From positions 1-64,000 of the forward strand of contig NZ_BMOD01000008.1 of the NCBI RefSeq assembly GCF_014646895.1: a stretch of 64,000 bases of DNA. The letters are read 5' to 3'. Below the pieces are notes generated by a model. The model was not told the DNA's origin and did no database searches. It was given only the letters and a program-made list of their open reading frames with translations. Made by a program: the position numbers and the translations under genes. Source of the stretch: Deinococcus roseus (GTDB lineage: Bacteria > Deinococcota > Deinococci > Deinococcales > Deinococcaceae). Of the stretch, positions 22,890 to 32,924 are shown piece by piece (the stretch's first letter is position 1; each line of letters starts with the position of its first letter).

Positions 22890-25577
22890 CTAGAAAGGGC
22901 CCTGAATGCCCGTCTCAGGGGAGCCTTTGATGATGTCCATGTAATTGCCCTGCATCAGGTTCACAGCAAAACGGAAGGTGCCCTTGTTGGGAGACCATTC
23001 CAGCAAACTGGTCCAGCAGCAGCGGTTGTAAACCAGCTTGAGGGTGGGATCAAATTGCGGTCCGGTGTATTCTCCATTGGTCCATTTGTAGGTCTGTTGC
23101 AGCACGCTGGCAGAGAAAATCCACTGGGGTTCGTTGCCTTCCCGACCAAAAGTGGTGGTGATGGTCAGGGGATTCAGGGTGAGGGTGTCGGTGCGGTTCT
23201 TTTCTCCAGCATCCCACTCCCCCAGGTAAGACACATTGCCCTGCACCCCCAGGAAATCCGAAACCCACCACTGGCCGTTCAGGTAAGCACTCTTCAGGTC
23301 GGTGTGTTGCTGGTCCAGGCCTTTGATGTTGAGGGTGGCTCCAGTGCGCAAATCAATGCCAGAAACACTCTGGCTGTAGCTGACCTCCAGGGTGGGTCTG
23401 GTGAAAAACCCCCTGCGGTTGAGGTCCAGAGGGCCTGCAAAAGCAGCATAAAAATTTCCGATGTCCAGTCGGGCATTCAGGCTGCCTTTCCAGATCTGGT
23501 TCACATCTGCTCCGGTGTTGAGGCTGTGGGTCACCGTAAATTTAACCTGTTCTCTGGAGGCAGTGAGCGTCCCACTCCACAGGGAGGACTGGTAATTGTA
23601 AAGCTCCTCCAGGGTGGCACTGTAGGTGGAAGGGGTGTAATCCTCCCAGCGGGTCACCCCAAACAGCTCGTCCAGACCTTCCAGAGGTCCAGTGAAACTG
23701 GCATTGGCCTGAAGGCTGATGGCCTGCTGCTTATCCAGGTCATACACGTGCTTGAGGGAGGTGGCATAAAACCTGTCTGGTGAGGTGTAGCTGACATCCG
23801 TATACAGGGGACCAAATTTTCCGGGGCGGTTTTTGGCAGGGTCAGGATCAGGATTGCCATAATCGTAAGAGGTGGAAACCCGCAAACTCAGGGTGTCCTG
23901 GTTGATGTTGAAGCTGCCACTGATGGCTTCTGGCTGGTGTTTGAACACATTCTCCCGGTAGGTCACAGAGATGCTGATGGGCTTGGGGTTGTAGTTCAGG
24001 GTGGCGGTCCCGGAAGGCTGCTCATCCCGTTTTTTCTCAAAATCAATGGTCTGCTGGGCAGAAAGGCTCATCTCTGGCGCAGGTTGCAGATTGACGGTGA
24101 CCCCCAGCGTGTGGTTTTTGCGTTTGAACACCGAATCGAAAGTGAAAGGGGTCTCCCCTTCCGAATAACCAAAGGTGTAATTCAAACTGATGCTGTTCCC
24201 GGCAGAAAAAGTGTTGCTGAAATTTGCCGTGAAATTCTGCTCCACAGCCCGCTCATCTGTAGAGAAGTACTGTCCGGTGAAACTCTGATTGATGTTCAGA
24301 TCTGCCGTGGACCAGGGTTTCCAGGACCAGCTCAGGGTGTGGCTGTACATGGCCCGGAATGCAGCGATGCGCTCTCCTGCCCGACGGGCACTGGGGTTGA
24401 GGGGGTTGGATGGCCCCTCGTAGTACCCCAGGATCAGTTTGGGATCGTAAGTGACCCGGAAGACCTTCACCGATTTGGGGTCAAATTCCACTTCTGGCAA
24501 CTTGCGGGTCTGGTAAGGCAGGGCCACCTGGGGGTCAGTGTCGCCATCGATCACATTGAAGTACCCCACCCGCACCGAGAAGGCTTCCCATTCTCCTTTG
24601 ACTTCTGCCTGCACAGGGATGATGTTGAAGCTGCTTCTGTCATCCCGGCTGGCGGTGAACGAATAATCCAGTCCACTTTTGGCGGCCAGGGCAGGCTGGT
24701 TGCCTTTCACATCCACATTGAACACCCAGTAGACCCCCTGGCTGCCCACAGGTTTGGGGTCCATCAACACCTGGAATTTGCTGGTGTTCTGCTGACCAAA
24801 AGCATTGTAGAGGGTGTGGTCAATTTTGATGCCCAGCGGCACATCCCGGTTCTGGTAGTAATCCACATAGAGGGTCCCAAAAGAATCCGCACTGATCAGG
24901 TAAGGCAGATCTGCACCCACCGTCCAGCCATCTTTTTCATCCTGACCGATCTCCAGTTTGGTGGGACGTTCCTTGTTCAGCATGAACACCAGAGCAGGCA
25001 GGTAAAACACCGGGGTGTCGGCAATCAGCACCTTCACGTCGTAGGCCACCAGACGGTTGCCTGGATAAATCCACATGGTGCTGGCCGTGAAAGCATAATC
25101 GTTGGGGGTCCGTCCACACCTGGCGCAGGGGGTGAAATACCCGCCCTGCACCCCAATCTGTCCGGGAATGCGCTGCACCGCGTCCCCTTTCACCAGGATG
25201 TTCTGGGTGGTGATGAAAACATCTTCCCCTTCCACCCCTTCAATCTCCAGGTTGACCTTGAGGTCTTCTCCCTCCAGGGTCTGGTCGGTGGTGGTGCCAT
25301 CTGCGTTCTTGTTCTGGGTGATGTACTTGGCCCGGCCAATCAGGCGCAATTCACGGGCACTCTTGTTGTATTCCACCCGGTTGGCCCGGATGACACTGTC
25401 GTCAATCTTCAATTCAACCGGTGTGCCAATCAGGATGATGTACTCCTGCACGGACCCATCATCCAGCGTGACATTGCGCAGTTCAAGCTGACCCGCCTGC
25501 ACAATCTCGATGGTGCGGGCCTGGGCCCAGCCAAACACAACCATGATGAAGACAATGAAAAAACGTAACACCCTCAT
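22890..25577 (-). CDS. LptD/OstA-like outer-membrane beta-barrel protein
   Basis: An 895-residue protein with a signal peptide (VLRFFIVFIMVVFGWAQA) and the two-part layout of LptD. A periplasmic OstA-type beta-jellyroll spans about residues 22-130 (VIRANRVEYNKSARELRLIG, LEGEDLKVNLEIEGV). A conserved DTPVFYLPALVFMLNK segment near 185-200 leads into a long barrel of alternating aromatic/polar strands to the C-terminus. A CARCG pair lies in the GGYFTPCARCGR segment. In proteobacteria LptD inserts lipopolysaccharide; Deinococcus lacks typical LPS, so the cargo here is unknown. It follows a SpoIID-like gene by 31 bases in one operon. Confidence 0.8.
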   Translation of the reverse strand: MRVLRFFIVFIMVVFGWAQARTIEIVQAGQLELRNVTLDDGSVQEYIILIGTPVELKIDDSVIRANRVEYNKSARELRLIGRAKYITQNKNADGTTTDQTLEGEDLKVNLEIEGVEGEDVFITTQNILVKGDAVQRIPGQIGVQGGYFTPCARCGRTPNDYAFTASTMWIYPGNRLVAYDVKVLIADTPVFYLPALVFMLNKERPTKLEIGQDEKDGWTVGADLPYLISADSFGTLYVDYYQNRDVPLGIKIDHTLYNAFGQQNTSKFQVLMDPKPVGSQGVYWVFNVDVKGNQPALAAKSGLDYSFTASRDDRSSFNIIPVQAEVKGEWEAFSVRVGYFNVIDGDTDPQVALPYQTRKLPEVEFDPKSVKVFRVTYDPKLILGYYEGPSNPLNPSARRAGERIAAFRAMYSHTLSWSWKPWSTADLNINQSFTGQYFSTDERAVEQNFTANFSNTFSAGNSISLNYTFGYSEGETPFTFDSVFKRKNHTLGVTVNLQPAPEMSLSAQQTIDFEKKRDEQPSGTATLNYNPKPISISVTYRENVFKHQPEAISGSFNINQDTLSLRVSTSYDYGNPDPDPAKNRPGKFGPLYTDVSYTSPDRFYATSLKHVYDLDKQQAISLQANASFTGPLEGLDELFGVTRWEDYTPSTYSATLEELYNYQSSLWSGTLTASREQVKFTVTHSLNTGADVNQIWKGSLNARLDIGNFYAAFAGPLDLNRRGFFTRPTLEVSYSQSVSGIDLRTGATLNIKGLDQQHTDLKSAYLNGQWWVSDFLGVQGNVSYLGEWDAGEKNRTDTLTLNPLTITTTFGREGNEPQWIFSASVLQQTYKWTNGEYTGPQFDPTLKLVYNRCCWTSLLEWSPNKGTFRFAVNLMQGNYMDIIKGSPETGIQGPF

Positions 25578-25608
25578 GTCGATGTTCTAACGTTAAAGGG
25601 AAACGGTG

Positions 25609-26784
25609 TCAGTTCCATGAGAGGGGATTCAGCGCCATTAATGGTTTGCTGGTCTGTCTCTCAGGTGCTGGACCTGCAATCACATAGCCCCCCCTGGACA
25701 CCCCGGGGTAATAAAAGCCCAGAATCTGGTCTGAGGAGTACCCTTTTTCGGCCATGCCTTTGGCTCCGTACTGGGACAGACCCACCCCGTGACCAAATCC
25801 TGCACCCACAATCACCACGCCATTTTCATTGGTTTGCGCTGCCACACGGGTGGAATAACCCCCAAAGGCCCGGATGATGCCTCCTGCTTCTGCACCCGAA
25901 AGGGCAAAGGCTGCTCCATCAGAAAGCACACTGACCTGCACCACCCGTCCAGAACCGCTGTATTTGTCGATGCGGAAACCGGTGGCCGTGCCCTTAAAGC
26001 CATACCCACGTGCGATGGAAGTCAATTGGCTGAAAGAAATGTTGAGTTGCCAGCTGCTCCTGGGACCCACCGAAAACGGATCTGGCTGGGCCACCAGATA
26101 AGGCAGGTTGCTTCCCCACACCTCGGCACTGCTGGCTGTGTACCCGCCGTTGTCGCTGGAGAAAAACGTCTTGGCAGGCCGCTGGTTGAAGGCAATGATC
26201 TGCTTGTAGGTCTGCGAAATGGCCACATCCACCAGAGGGTGCTCTGAGGACTGCCCTTTGTACACCTGGCATTGCTGGGTGGCGCACAAATCATAAAGCC
26301 CTTTGGGGTTCAGGCGCTCAATGGCATAGGTTCGGGCAATGATGGCCTGGGCCTTGAGGGCCTCGATGGGCCAGCTTGGAGGCATCTCTGCCGGAACCAC
26401 GCTGCGCAGGTAATCCTCAATGTTGAGGGTGTTCACCACCGTGAGGTTGCTGCCCTGGCCGTAAATGCTCATGGCCCCCCGGTAACGCACCCCATTCAGC
26501 AGCAAACTCTGGGCCGCCACCGTTTCCTGGAAGTGCAGGGTGTCCCGACCCGAATCCTGACCGTTGATCTGGATGTGCCCGGATTTCATCTCCAGGTCCC
26601 ACTGGACCGGAGTGCTGCTCTGGTAAATCACGGTGCCATCCGGCCCCATCACATAATGGGCGAAAGGAAGCAACAGTTGAATTTTGTTTTGCTGGGCCAC
26701 CAGCACCCGGATCTGCACGTCCTGGGCAAATGCGCCAGAACACACAGAAAGCAAAAGCACACAGAGCAGGGTCAGAAAACGCAT
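25609..26784 (-). CDS. SpoIID/LytB domain protein
   Basis: A 391-residue exported protein with a signal peptide (LLCVLLLSVCSGAFA). The SpoIID amidase-enhancer/transglycosylase signature is clear: LNIEDYLRSVVPAEMPPSWP with the catalytic Glu, KAQAIIARTYAIERL, SSDNGGYTASSAEVWG and the C-terminal GAGFGHGVGLSQYGAKGMAE plus ILGFYYPGV. In spore formers SpoIID cuts denuded glycan strands; outside them LytB-type proteins modulate cell-wall hydrolases. First gene of an operon with the LptD-like barrel, a lipoprotein, the epimerase and VanZ, suggesting a shared envelope role for most members. Confidence 0.9.
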   Translation of the reverse strand: MRFLTLLCVLLLSVCSGAFAQDVQIRVLVAQQNKIQLLLPFAHYVMGPDGTVIYQSSTPVQWDLEMKSGHIQINGQDSGRDTLHFQETVAAQSLLLNGVRYRGAMSIYGQGSNLTVVNTLNIEDYLRSVVPAEMPPSWPIEALKAQAIIARTYAIERLNPKGLYDLCATQQCQVYKGQSSEHPLVDVAISQTYKQIIAFNQRPAKTFFSSDNGGYTASSAEVWGSNLPYLVAQPDPFSVGPRSSWQLNISFSQLTSIARGYGFKGTATGFRIDKYSGSGRVVQVSVLSDGAAFALSGAEAGGIIRAFGGYSTRVAAQTNENGVVIVGAGFGHGVGLSQYGAKGMAEKGYSSDQILGFYYPGVSRGGYVIAGPAPERQTSKPLMALNPLSWN

Positions 26785-26839
26785 GTCGTTTCAGTTTAGC
26801 AACAGGTTCGAGGGATTGCATGAAAGGGTACAGGAAAGA

Positions 26840-26890
26840 TCCCCCTGTGCTCACTCCGTTTGCACTGTCCCCCTTAACGAAAGGGGATGC
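26840..26890. repeat. Dispersed GATCCCCCT repeat, solo copy
   Basis: GATCCCCCTGTGCTCACTCC...GTCCCCCTTAACGAAAGGGGAT matches the half-element seen at 33.9, 37.2 and 58.4 kb. Its TTAACG lies 18 bases before the TACAAT -10 box of folC and could serve as a -35 element. Confidence 0.7.
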
Positions 26891-26912
26891 TATTCCATAC
26901 AATGGCAAGACC

Positions 26913-28181
26913 ATGACGCCTGATTATGACTGGCTGTATTCACGGACCCGGGCAGGGAAAGACCGCACCCCCGAGCGGGCCAGAAAACTCCTGGCCTTGC
27001 TGGGAAACCCCGAAAAAGACATCAAAGTCATTCATGTGATTGGGACGAACGGGAAGGGTTCTGTGTGTACGATGCTGGAAGCGGGATTGCGTGCTGGACA
27101 CATGAATGTGGGCAAATTCACCAGTCCACACCTCACAAATTTCAGTGAGCGCATTCGGGTGAACCTCCAGGAAATCCCTGGAGAGGACATTGCTGCTTTT
27201 ATTGAATGGGCCAAAGTTCATGCCCCAGACATGCCATTTTTTGAGTTGTCGTTTGGCATGGCCATGGGACACTTTCAGAAAGAAACAGTGGATTGGGCCA
27301 TCATTGAAGCTGGTGTGGGGGGAGAGAAAGACGCCACCAATGCACTTGAGAATGTGGTCGCCACCCTGATCACCAACGTGGATCTGGACCACCAGGCCAC
27401 CCTGGGAAACACCGTTCGGGACATTGCAAAAGACAAGGCAGGAGCCATCCGTGCAGGGGTTCCTGTCCTGACCACAGCCGCAGGAGAAGCCCTGAGGGTC
27501 ATCACCCAGATTGCTGAAGATCGGGGAGCACCTTTATATACCCCCCAGTACCATCCGCACCTTTTTACGATTCCCCGGCCACCCAGAATGACCGGAAGCC
27601 ATCAGGTCAGCAATGCACGGTTGGCTCTTGCCGCTTTGCGGGTCCTGTTCCTTAAAGGACATCGAGTAAAACACTGGAAGGAAGAAGACCGGCTTGAGAC
27701 AGAGCGGTGTGGAGCCACCAGCCCATACATCAAGCGTTTGGACAAAGACCTGACCTCTGTTTACGAAGCCGCCCTGGATGCCCAGCACCCAGGACGCATG
27801 GAAATGTTCAAAATTGGCAGCAAGGCCGTCATTCTGGATGGTGCCCACAACCCCCATGCTGCCCGTGCACTCGCCCAGAATTTTAGAAATGTCAGCACCC
27901 TGCTCTTTGGGATCATGGCCCGCAAGGATGCAAAAGAAACGCTGGATGCGCTGGCTCCTCTGGCAGGAAAAATCATTTACACCAACCCAGGCGAACTGGG
28001 CCTGGACCCTGCAGAACTGGCCCGGATGCACCCCGGTCAGGTGGTTCAGAATCCCGAGCAGGCACTGGAAGCAGCTCTGGCTGCCACCCCTGAGCAAGGT
28101 GGCCTACTGGTGGCCGGGAGCCTCTACTTGATCGGGCGGATCCGTCCGAAAATCCTTGACATGCTGCAGGAGCAGGACTAG
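26913..28181 (+). CDS. folC: Folylpolyglutamate/dihydrofolate synthase
   Basis: A 422-residue Mur-ligase-type enzyme that adds glutamate to folates with ATP. Motifs: the P-loop VIGTNGKGSVC near residue 45, FTSPHLTNFSERIRVN, the GLGGEKDATN-type segment AGVGGEKDATNAL, TNVDLDHQATLG, and the C-terminal LDGAHNPHAAR. The frame is open 61 codons further upstream, but that part runs through a dispersed repeat and into the start of the divergent SpoIID-like gene. The ATG at 26913 gives the family-typical MTPDYDWLYSRTRAG start, nine bases after TACAAT, with no Shine-Dalgarno. Confidence 0.95.
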   Translation: MTPDYDWLYSRTRAGKDRTPERARKLLALLGNPEKDIKVIHVIGTNGKGSVCTMLEAGLRAGHMNVGKFTSPHLTNFSERIRVNLQEIPGEDIAAFIEWAKVHAPDMPFFELSFGMAMGHFQKETVDWAIIEAGVGGEKDATNALENVVATLITNVDLDHQATLGNTVRDIAKDKAGAIRAGVPVLTTAAGEALRVITQIAEDRGAPLYTPQYHPHLFTIPRPPRMTGSHQVSNARLALAALRVLFLKGHRVKHWKEEDRLETERCGATSPYIKRLDKDLTSVYEAALDAQHPGRMEMFKIGSKAVILDGAHNPHAARALAQNFRNVSTLLFGIMARKDAKETLDALAPLAGKIIYTNPGELGLDPAELARMHPGQVVQNPEQALEAALAATPEQGGLLVAGSLYLIGRIRPKILDMLQEQD

Positions 28182-28193
28182 GATGAGGGTCAC

Positions 28194-28269
<76 letters not shown>

Positions 28270-28284
28270 GACCCGGAAGCCTCT

Positions 28285-28443
28285 TTACAGGGGCTTCTTT
28301 TGTTTTGCCCGCAGATCTGCTGTTTCTGAATGAACATCCCGCAACAAGTTCGCCCGGTACCACCCCACAAAGAACCAGCCCAGCATGAGCAGGAGCCACA
28401 CCGGGACCCCAATTTTCACGAACATCCAGTTCAATTCAGCCAT
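28285..28443 (-). CDS. Small single-pass membrane protein
   Basis: A 52-residue protein starting MAELNWMFVKIG with one hydrophobic segment (VPVWLLLMLGWFFVGWY, about residues 13-29) and a basic cytoplasmic-type tail ending AKQKKPL. An upstream ATG (28485) lies inside the katA terminator; the ATG at 28443 follows TACACT by five bases, so a leaderless start is likely. I do not recognise the family. Confidence is moderate because short membrane ORFs arise by chance, but the promoter placement is a good sign. Confidence 0.5.
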   Translation of the reverse strand: MAELNWMFVKIGVPVWLLLMLGWFFVGWYRANLLRDVHSETADLRAKQKKPL

Positions 28444-28466
28444 GCCTGAGTGTAACCCATCCTGAA

Positions 28467-28495
28467 CGGAAAAACCCCGGAACATTCCGGGGTTT
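28467..28495 (-). terminator. Terminator of the catalase gene
   Basis: On the minus strand AAACCCCGG pairs with CCGGGGTTT around AATGTT and runs into TTTTT. It lies 17 bases after the catalase stop. Confidence 0.85.
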
Positions 28496-28512
28496 CTGGT
28501 GGTGCATCCAGG

Positions 28513-30093
<1,581 letters not shown>

Positions 30094-30348
30094 GGTCTTC
30101 CTCCTGGCTGAAACACGTTTGGAAACACTCGAAAAACAGGGTTGGCTGCGAGTCATTGTTCACTTCTTCTGCTGGAACATCAGTAAATTCGGGTACGGTA
30201 TCCAGCGTTGCAGGTGGTTTTCTGTAAGCATCCCCACACCCCTTGAAAACACCTCCCCAAATCAATCAAATTGCTGTGCTGACAGTGGCCCTTTTTCTGC
30301 ACTCAGGCTCCTAAAATGAAAGGGATTCCGAGGACTGGGTGATGATGC

Positions 30349-30792
30349 ATGACGGTATTGGCAAGAAGAAAACCAGTGGGCATCCTGCCCTGGGTGATTG
30401 GGGGCATTCTGGTGCTGGGCGCAGGTGCATGGATGGGCCTGCCTTACCTGACCGGAGGCAACCCGGAGCAGCAGGAAACCCGCACCATTGAAACCTGGCT
30501 GGCAGCAAATGCAAAAATGCTGCCCATCGAAAAAACAGACAACACCCAGTTCGCCTCACTTTTGAAAAAAGACGATGGGCAGGCCCTGCTGGTGATGAAC
30601 CAGCCTGCAAAAGAAGGCAGCGTCTATCAGGTCTGGAGCGTGCTAGGAGACAACATCGAGCCCCTGGGCACCATCAAACTGCGCACCCTGCAGGTGAACA
30701 CCATTGGTCTGGAAGCCTTGCTGGTCTCACTGGAACCCGAAGGGGGCAGCGAAAGCCCGACCAGGATTCTGGGGGATGTGCAGTTAAAATAA
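30349..30792 (+). CDS. RskA-like (anti-sigma-K C-terminal domain) membrane protein
   Basis: A 147-residue protein with one N-terminal membrane segment (PWVIGGILVLGAGAWMGL, about residues 14-31). Its extracytoplasmic part resembles the C-terminal domain of anti-sigma factor RskA: GSVYQVWSVLGDNIEPLGTI followed by ALLVSLEPEGGSESPTRIL. The N-terminal zinc-finger part that binds sigma factors is missing and no sigma-factor gene is adjacent. It is therefore probably a stand-alone sensor or has lost the regulatory function. It is divergent from katA. The ribosome-binding site is weak. Confidence 0.75.
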   Translation: MTVLARRKPVGILPWVIGGILVLGAGAWMGLPYLTGGNPEQQETRTIETWLAANAKMLPIEKTDNTQFASLLKKDDGQALLVMNQPAKEGSVYQVWSVLGDNIEPLGTIKLRTLQVNTIGLEALLVSLEPEGGSESPTRILGDVQLK

Positions 30793-30870
30793 GGGCAGAA
30801 GGCAGAAGACGCATCAAATCCCAACGCATGTTTTTGTCCAGAGGGCAATACACCTTTGCCTCAGAAAGAG

Positions 30871-30916
30871 AACCTCCACCAGAAACCAGCACCTGTGCTG
30901 GTTTCTGGTGGAGGTT
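30871..30916. terminator. Very long perfect inverted repeat between convergent genes
   Basis: Arms of 22 bp (AACCTCCACCAGAAACCAGC...) are perfect complements with almost no loop. On the minus strand it lies 18 bases past the dcd stop; on the plus strand a T-run follows about 15 bases later. It probably terminates both units. Confidence 0.7.
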
Positions 30917-30933
30917 TGTTGATGCCTGCTTTT

Positions 30934-32637
30934 TTACAGCTTGGGCAGGGTCACACCGGTCTGGCCCTGGTATTTGCCGCCACGGTCCCGGTAGGTGACT
31001 TCAGGGCGCTCACCTTCAAAGAACAGCAGTTGCACGCAGCCCTCATTGGCGTACATCTTGGCCGGGAGGGGAGTGGTGTTGGAGAACTCCAGGGTCACAT
31101 GGCCTTCCCAGCCGGGCTCCAGAGGCGTTACGTTTGCGACGATGCCACAGTTGTGCACGAAGACCCCGGCTTCCAGAGCAAAGTTTCCAGCCTCTGGAAC
31201 GGTCAGGCAGTACACATCGTGCTGGCCTTCTTTTTCGCGGATGGACACCACTTTGTGGTTGACCACTTCGGTGCCTTTGAAGGCTTGCACCACATGACGG
31301 AAACGCCTGAAAACACTGCGGTCACAATTCAACATTCTGGCCGCACCCCGAATGGAGCCGGTTTCATCCAGCGCCTGACGCACGGTTTCTTCATTGATTT
31401 CGGGTCTGAGGCGGATGTTGCGAGCAATTTCCTGCTGTCTGGAAATGCGGGCATCTGAAGCTTTGCTCCAGGCAGCACGGGAAAGCTGTCCGATTTTTTC
31501 GCGCAATTCTGGGTTCTGGTAAGCCGCTCTCAGGCGTTCCTGCTGCTTTTCACGTTCTGCAGCAGTCCAGCGGGTCAGGTGCTTCAGCAGCAATTTGCCA
31601 CGGGCTTCTGCATAGCGTTCATCCTGCCAGAAGTTGCTGGCCTTCACACTCTGGGCTGCACGGTATTTTCTGTACCAGGTGTCATTCTGGCGCAGTTCTG
31701 CCAGGGCATCTTTGATGCTGAGGCTGTGTTCTGCCGGGTCAAATGCCCCACCCTGTTCCTGGCTGAGGTAGGTGATGGCATTGTGCATGCGGATGTGTTC
31801 GCTGGCATCCACACGGGTGATGTTCCAGGGGTTGTTGTTGCGGCGGTTGTGGTCCTGGTGGTGGCGGTGGGTGCCCGGAGCATCCTCGTAAATGCCGTTT
31901 TGCAGGTTCCACTCATCTGCCAGCCTGTGGGTGGGATACATGTGCCCCGAAAGGGGCTGGTACACCATCTCATACCCCCTGTAGGCTTTGCGGTACAGGG
32001 GCATCAGGGAGTCGCCTGCTTTCAGGCTTCCTGCCTGCACACTGCGACCATCTCTGGTGATGAATTCATGGTCCGGTGTGGCCTCAATGACCTCTCCGTT
32101 GTCCAGTTCAATTTCCAGCAGCCTGTCCTGACCGATCAGGCGTGGAGATTCCAGCAGGGTGACAATGATTCTGCCATGCTCGTTCAGGGAATAACCAAAG
32201 AAAGCCTCTCCCTGGGCAGAACGTTCTGCCATTTCCTTGAGGGTGGGCGAGGTGCCATCTGCCAGGGCCACACGGGTGTTTTCACTGAAGCAGCGGGCAT
32301 AGGTGCTTTTTCCAAGGGCCACCACCATCACCGTATCGGGAATTTTGAGGTATTCCACACTGCGGGCCAGCACAAAACTGTTGGGGGGAATGATGATCTC
32401 TTCGGAAACCACATCAATGAACCCCTTGGGGTCAAAGTCTTTGGGGTCCACCACGGTGTTGAAGGCGTTCACAAACACCTTCCACTCGGGAGCACAGCGC
32501 AGGTCATACCCGAAGCTGGAAAGACCATAGCTGATCACTCCGGCATTCTGGGCGTTTCGCACCAGGCGCTCCTCGAAGGGTTCAATCATGCCTTCTTGGG
32601 CCAGTTCCCGGATTCGCCAGTCAGGAAGAATACTCAT
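30934..32637 (-). CDS. dcd: dCTP deaminase interrupted by an HNH intein
   Basis: The gene encodes a 567-residue precursor: 115 residues of N-extein, a 381-residue intein and 71 residues of C-extein. Spliced, the 186-residue product matches dCTP deaminase, which makes dUTP from dCTP. The N-extein has SYGLSSFGYDLRCAPEW and ends LGKSTYAR (the Ser111 and Arg115 substrate-binding positions). The C-extein continues CGIVANVTPLEPGWEGHVT with the catalytic Glu in LEFSN. The insertion therefore splits the active-site loop and the enzyme should be inactive until splicing. ATG at 32637 (MSILPDWRIREL) lies seven bases after TAGAAT, so a leaderless start; longer frames enter a repeat. Ends at a long inverted repeat. 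Confidence 0.93.
   Translation of the reverse strand: MSILPDWRIRELAQEGMIEPFEERLVRNAQNAGVISYGLSSFGYDLRCAPEWKVFVNAFNTVVDPKDFDPKGFIDVVSEEIIIPPNSFVLARSVEYLKIPDTVMVVALGKSTYARCFSENTRVALADGTSPTLKEMAERSAQGEAFFGYSLNEHGRIIVTLLESPRLIGQDRLLEIELDNGEVIEATPDHEFITRDGRSVQAGSLKAGDSLMPLYRKAYRGYEMVYQPLSGHMYPTHRLADEWNLQNGIYEDAPGTHRHHQDHNRRNNNPWNITRVDASEHIRMHNAITYLSQEQGGAFDPAEHSLSIKDALAELRQNDTWYRKYRAAQSVKASNFWQDERYAEARGKLLLKHLTRWTAAEREKQQERLRAAYQNPELREKIGQLSRAAWSKASDARISRQQEIARNIRLRPEINEETVRQALDETGSIRGAARMLNCDRSVFRRFRHVVQAFKGTEVVNHKVVSIREKEGQHDVYCLTVPEAGNFALEAGVFVHNCGIVANVTPLEPGWEGHVTLEFSNTTPLPAKMYANEGCVQLLFFEGERPEVTYRDRGGKYQGQTGVTLPKL
31150..32292 (-). mobile_element. Dcd intein with HNH homing endonuclease
   Basis: A 381-residue protein-splicing element in frame within dcd. 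Block A begins CFSENTRVALADGT with the splicing nucleophile Cys1; block B has ATPDHEFITRDG with the TxxH motif. The C-terminal blocks are DVYCLTVPEAGNFAL and GVFVHN, and the next host residue is Cys. All catalytic residues for standard splicing are present. The centre holds an HNH nuclease (HRHHQDHNRRNNNPWNITRV and SEHIRMHN) followed by a charged linker and a helix-turn-helix segment (GSIRGAARMLNCDRSVFRRF). The endonuclease looks intact, so the element may still be mobile. Confidence 0.93.
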
Positions 32638-32696
32638 GGAGAGCATTCTAATGCACAATGGGGCAAAAGTCTTTTTGTTGTCTGATGGGGGCTTCA

Positions 32697-32822
32697 CCCG
32701 CCGAGAGCCAAGGGCAGAGGGCCGAGGGCAAAAAAGCAAAGGCTACAGCTTTATTTAAAGGATTGTCCTTTAAGATGCCCGTTCCCAGGCTTCAGATGCC
32801 CTCGGCCCTCGGCTCTCGGCAG
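32697..32822. repeat. Miniature inverted-repeat element with heptamer ends
   Basis: The left end has GCCGAGAGCCAAGGGC followed by AGAGGGCCGAGGGC, and the right end GCCCTCGGCCCTCGGCTCT. About 65 bases lie between, including a TTAAAGGA-TTG-TCCTTTAA hairpin. It carries the same end motifs as the element at 16071-16336. No coding potential. Confidence 0.7.
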
Positions 32823-32831
32823 ATCACAAAT

Positions 32832-32888
32832 CCTTCTGCCTTCTGCCTTCTGCCTTCTGCCTTCTGCCTTCTGCCTTCTGCCTTCTGC
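32832..32888. repeat. CCTTCTG heptamer array
   Basis: About eight perfect tandem copies of CCTTCTG, ending 36 bases before the era start. Two inverse copies occur at 30794-30808 after the RskA-like gene. Slippage at such arrays is common, so copy number probably varies between strains. Confidence 0.9.
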
Positions 32889-32924
32889 TCTTAACCCCTC
32901 ACCCATGAATGCTAAACTGTAAAG

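Noticed and set aside
23937..25568. Plus-strand open frame of 543 codons opposite the LptD-like gene
   Set aside because: Antisense shadow; the His/Val/Gly-rich translation has no signal peptide or domain.
30934..32739. Read dcd as a pseudogene because the deaminase is split
   Set aside because: The frame is open throughout and the intervening 381 residues carry every intein splicing residue.
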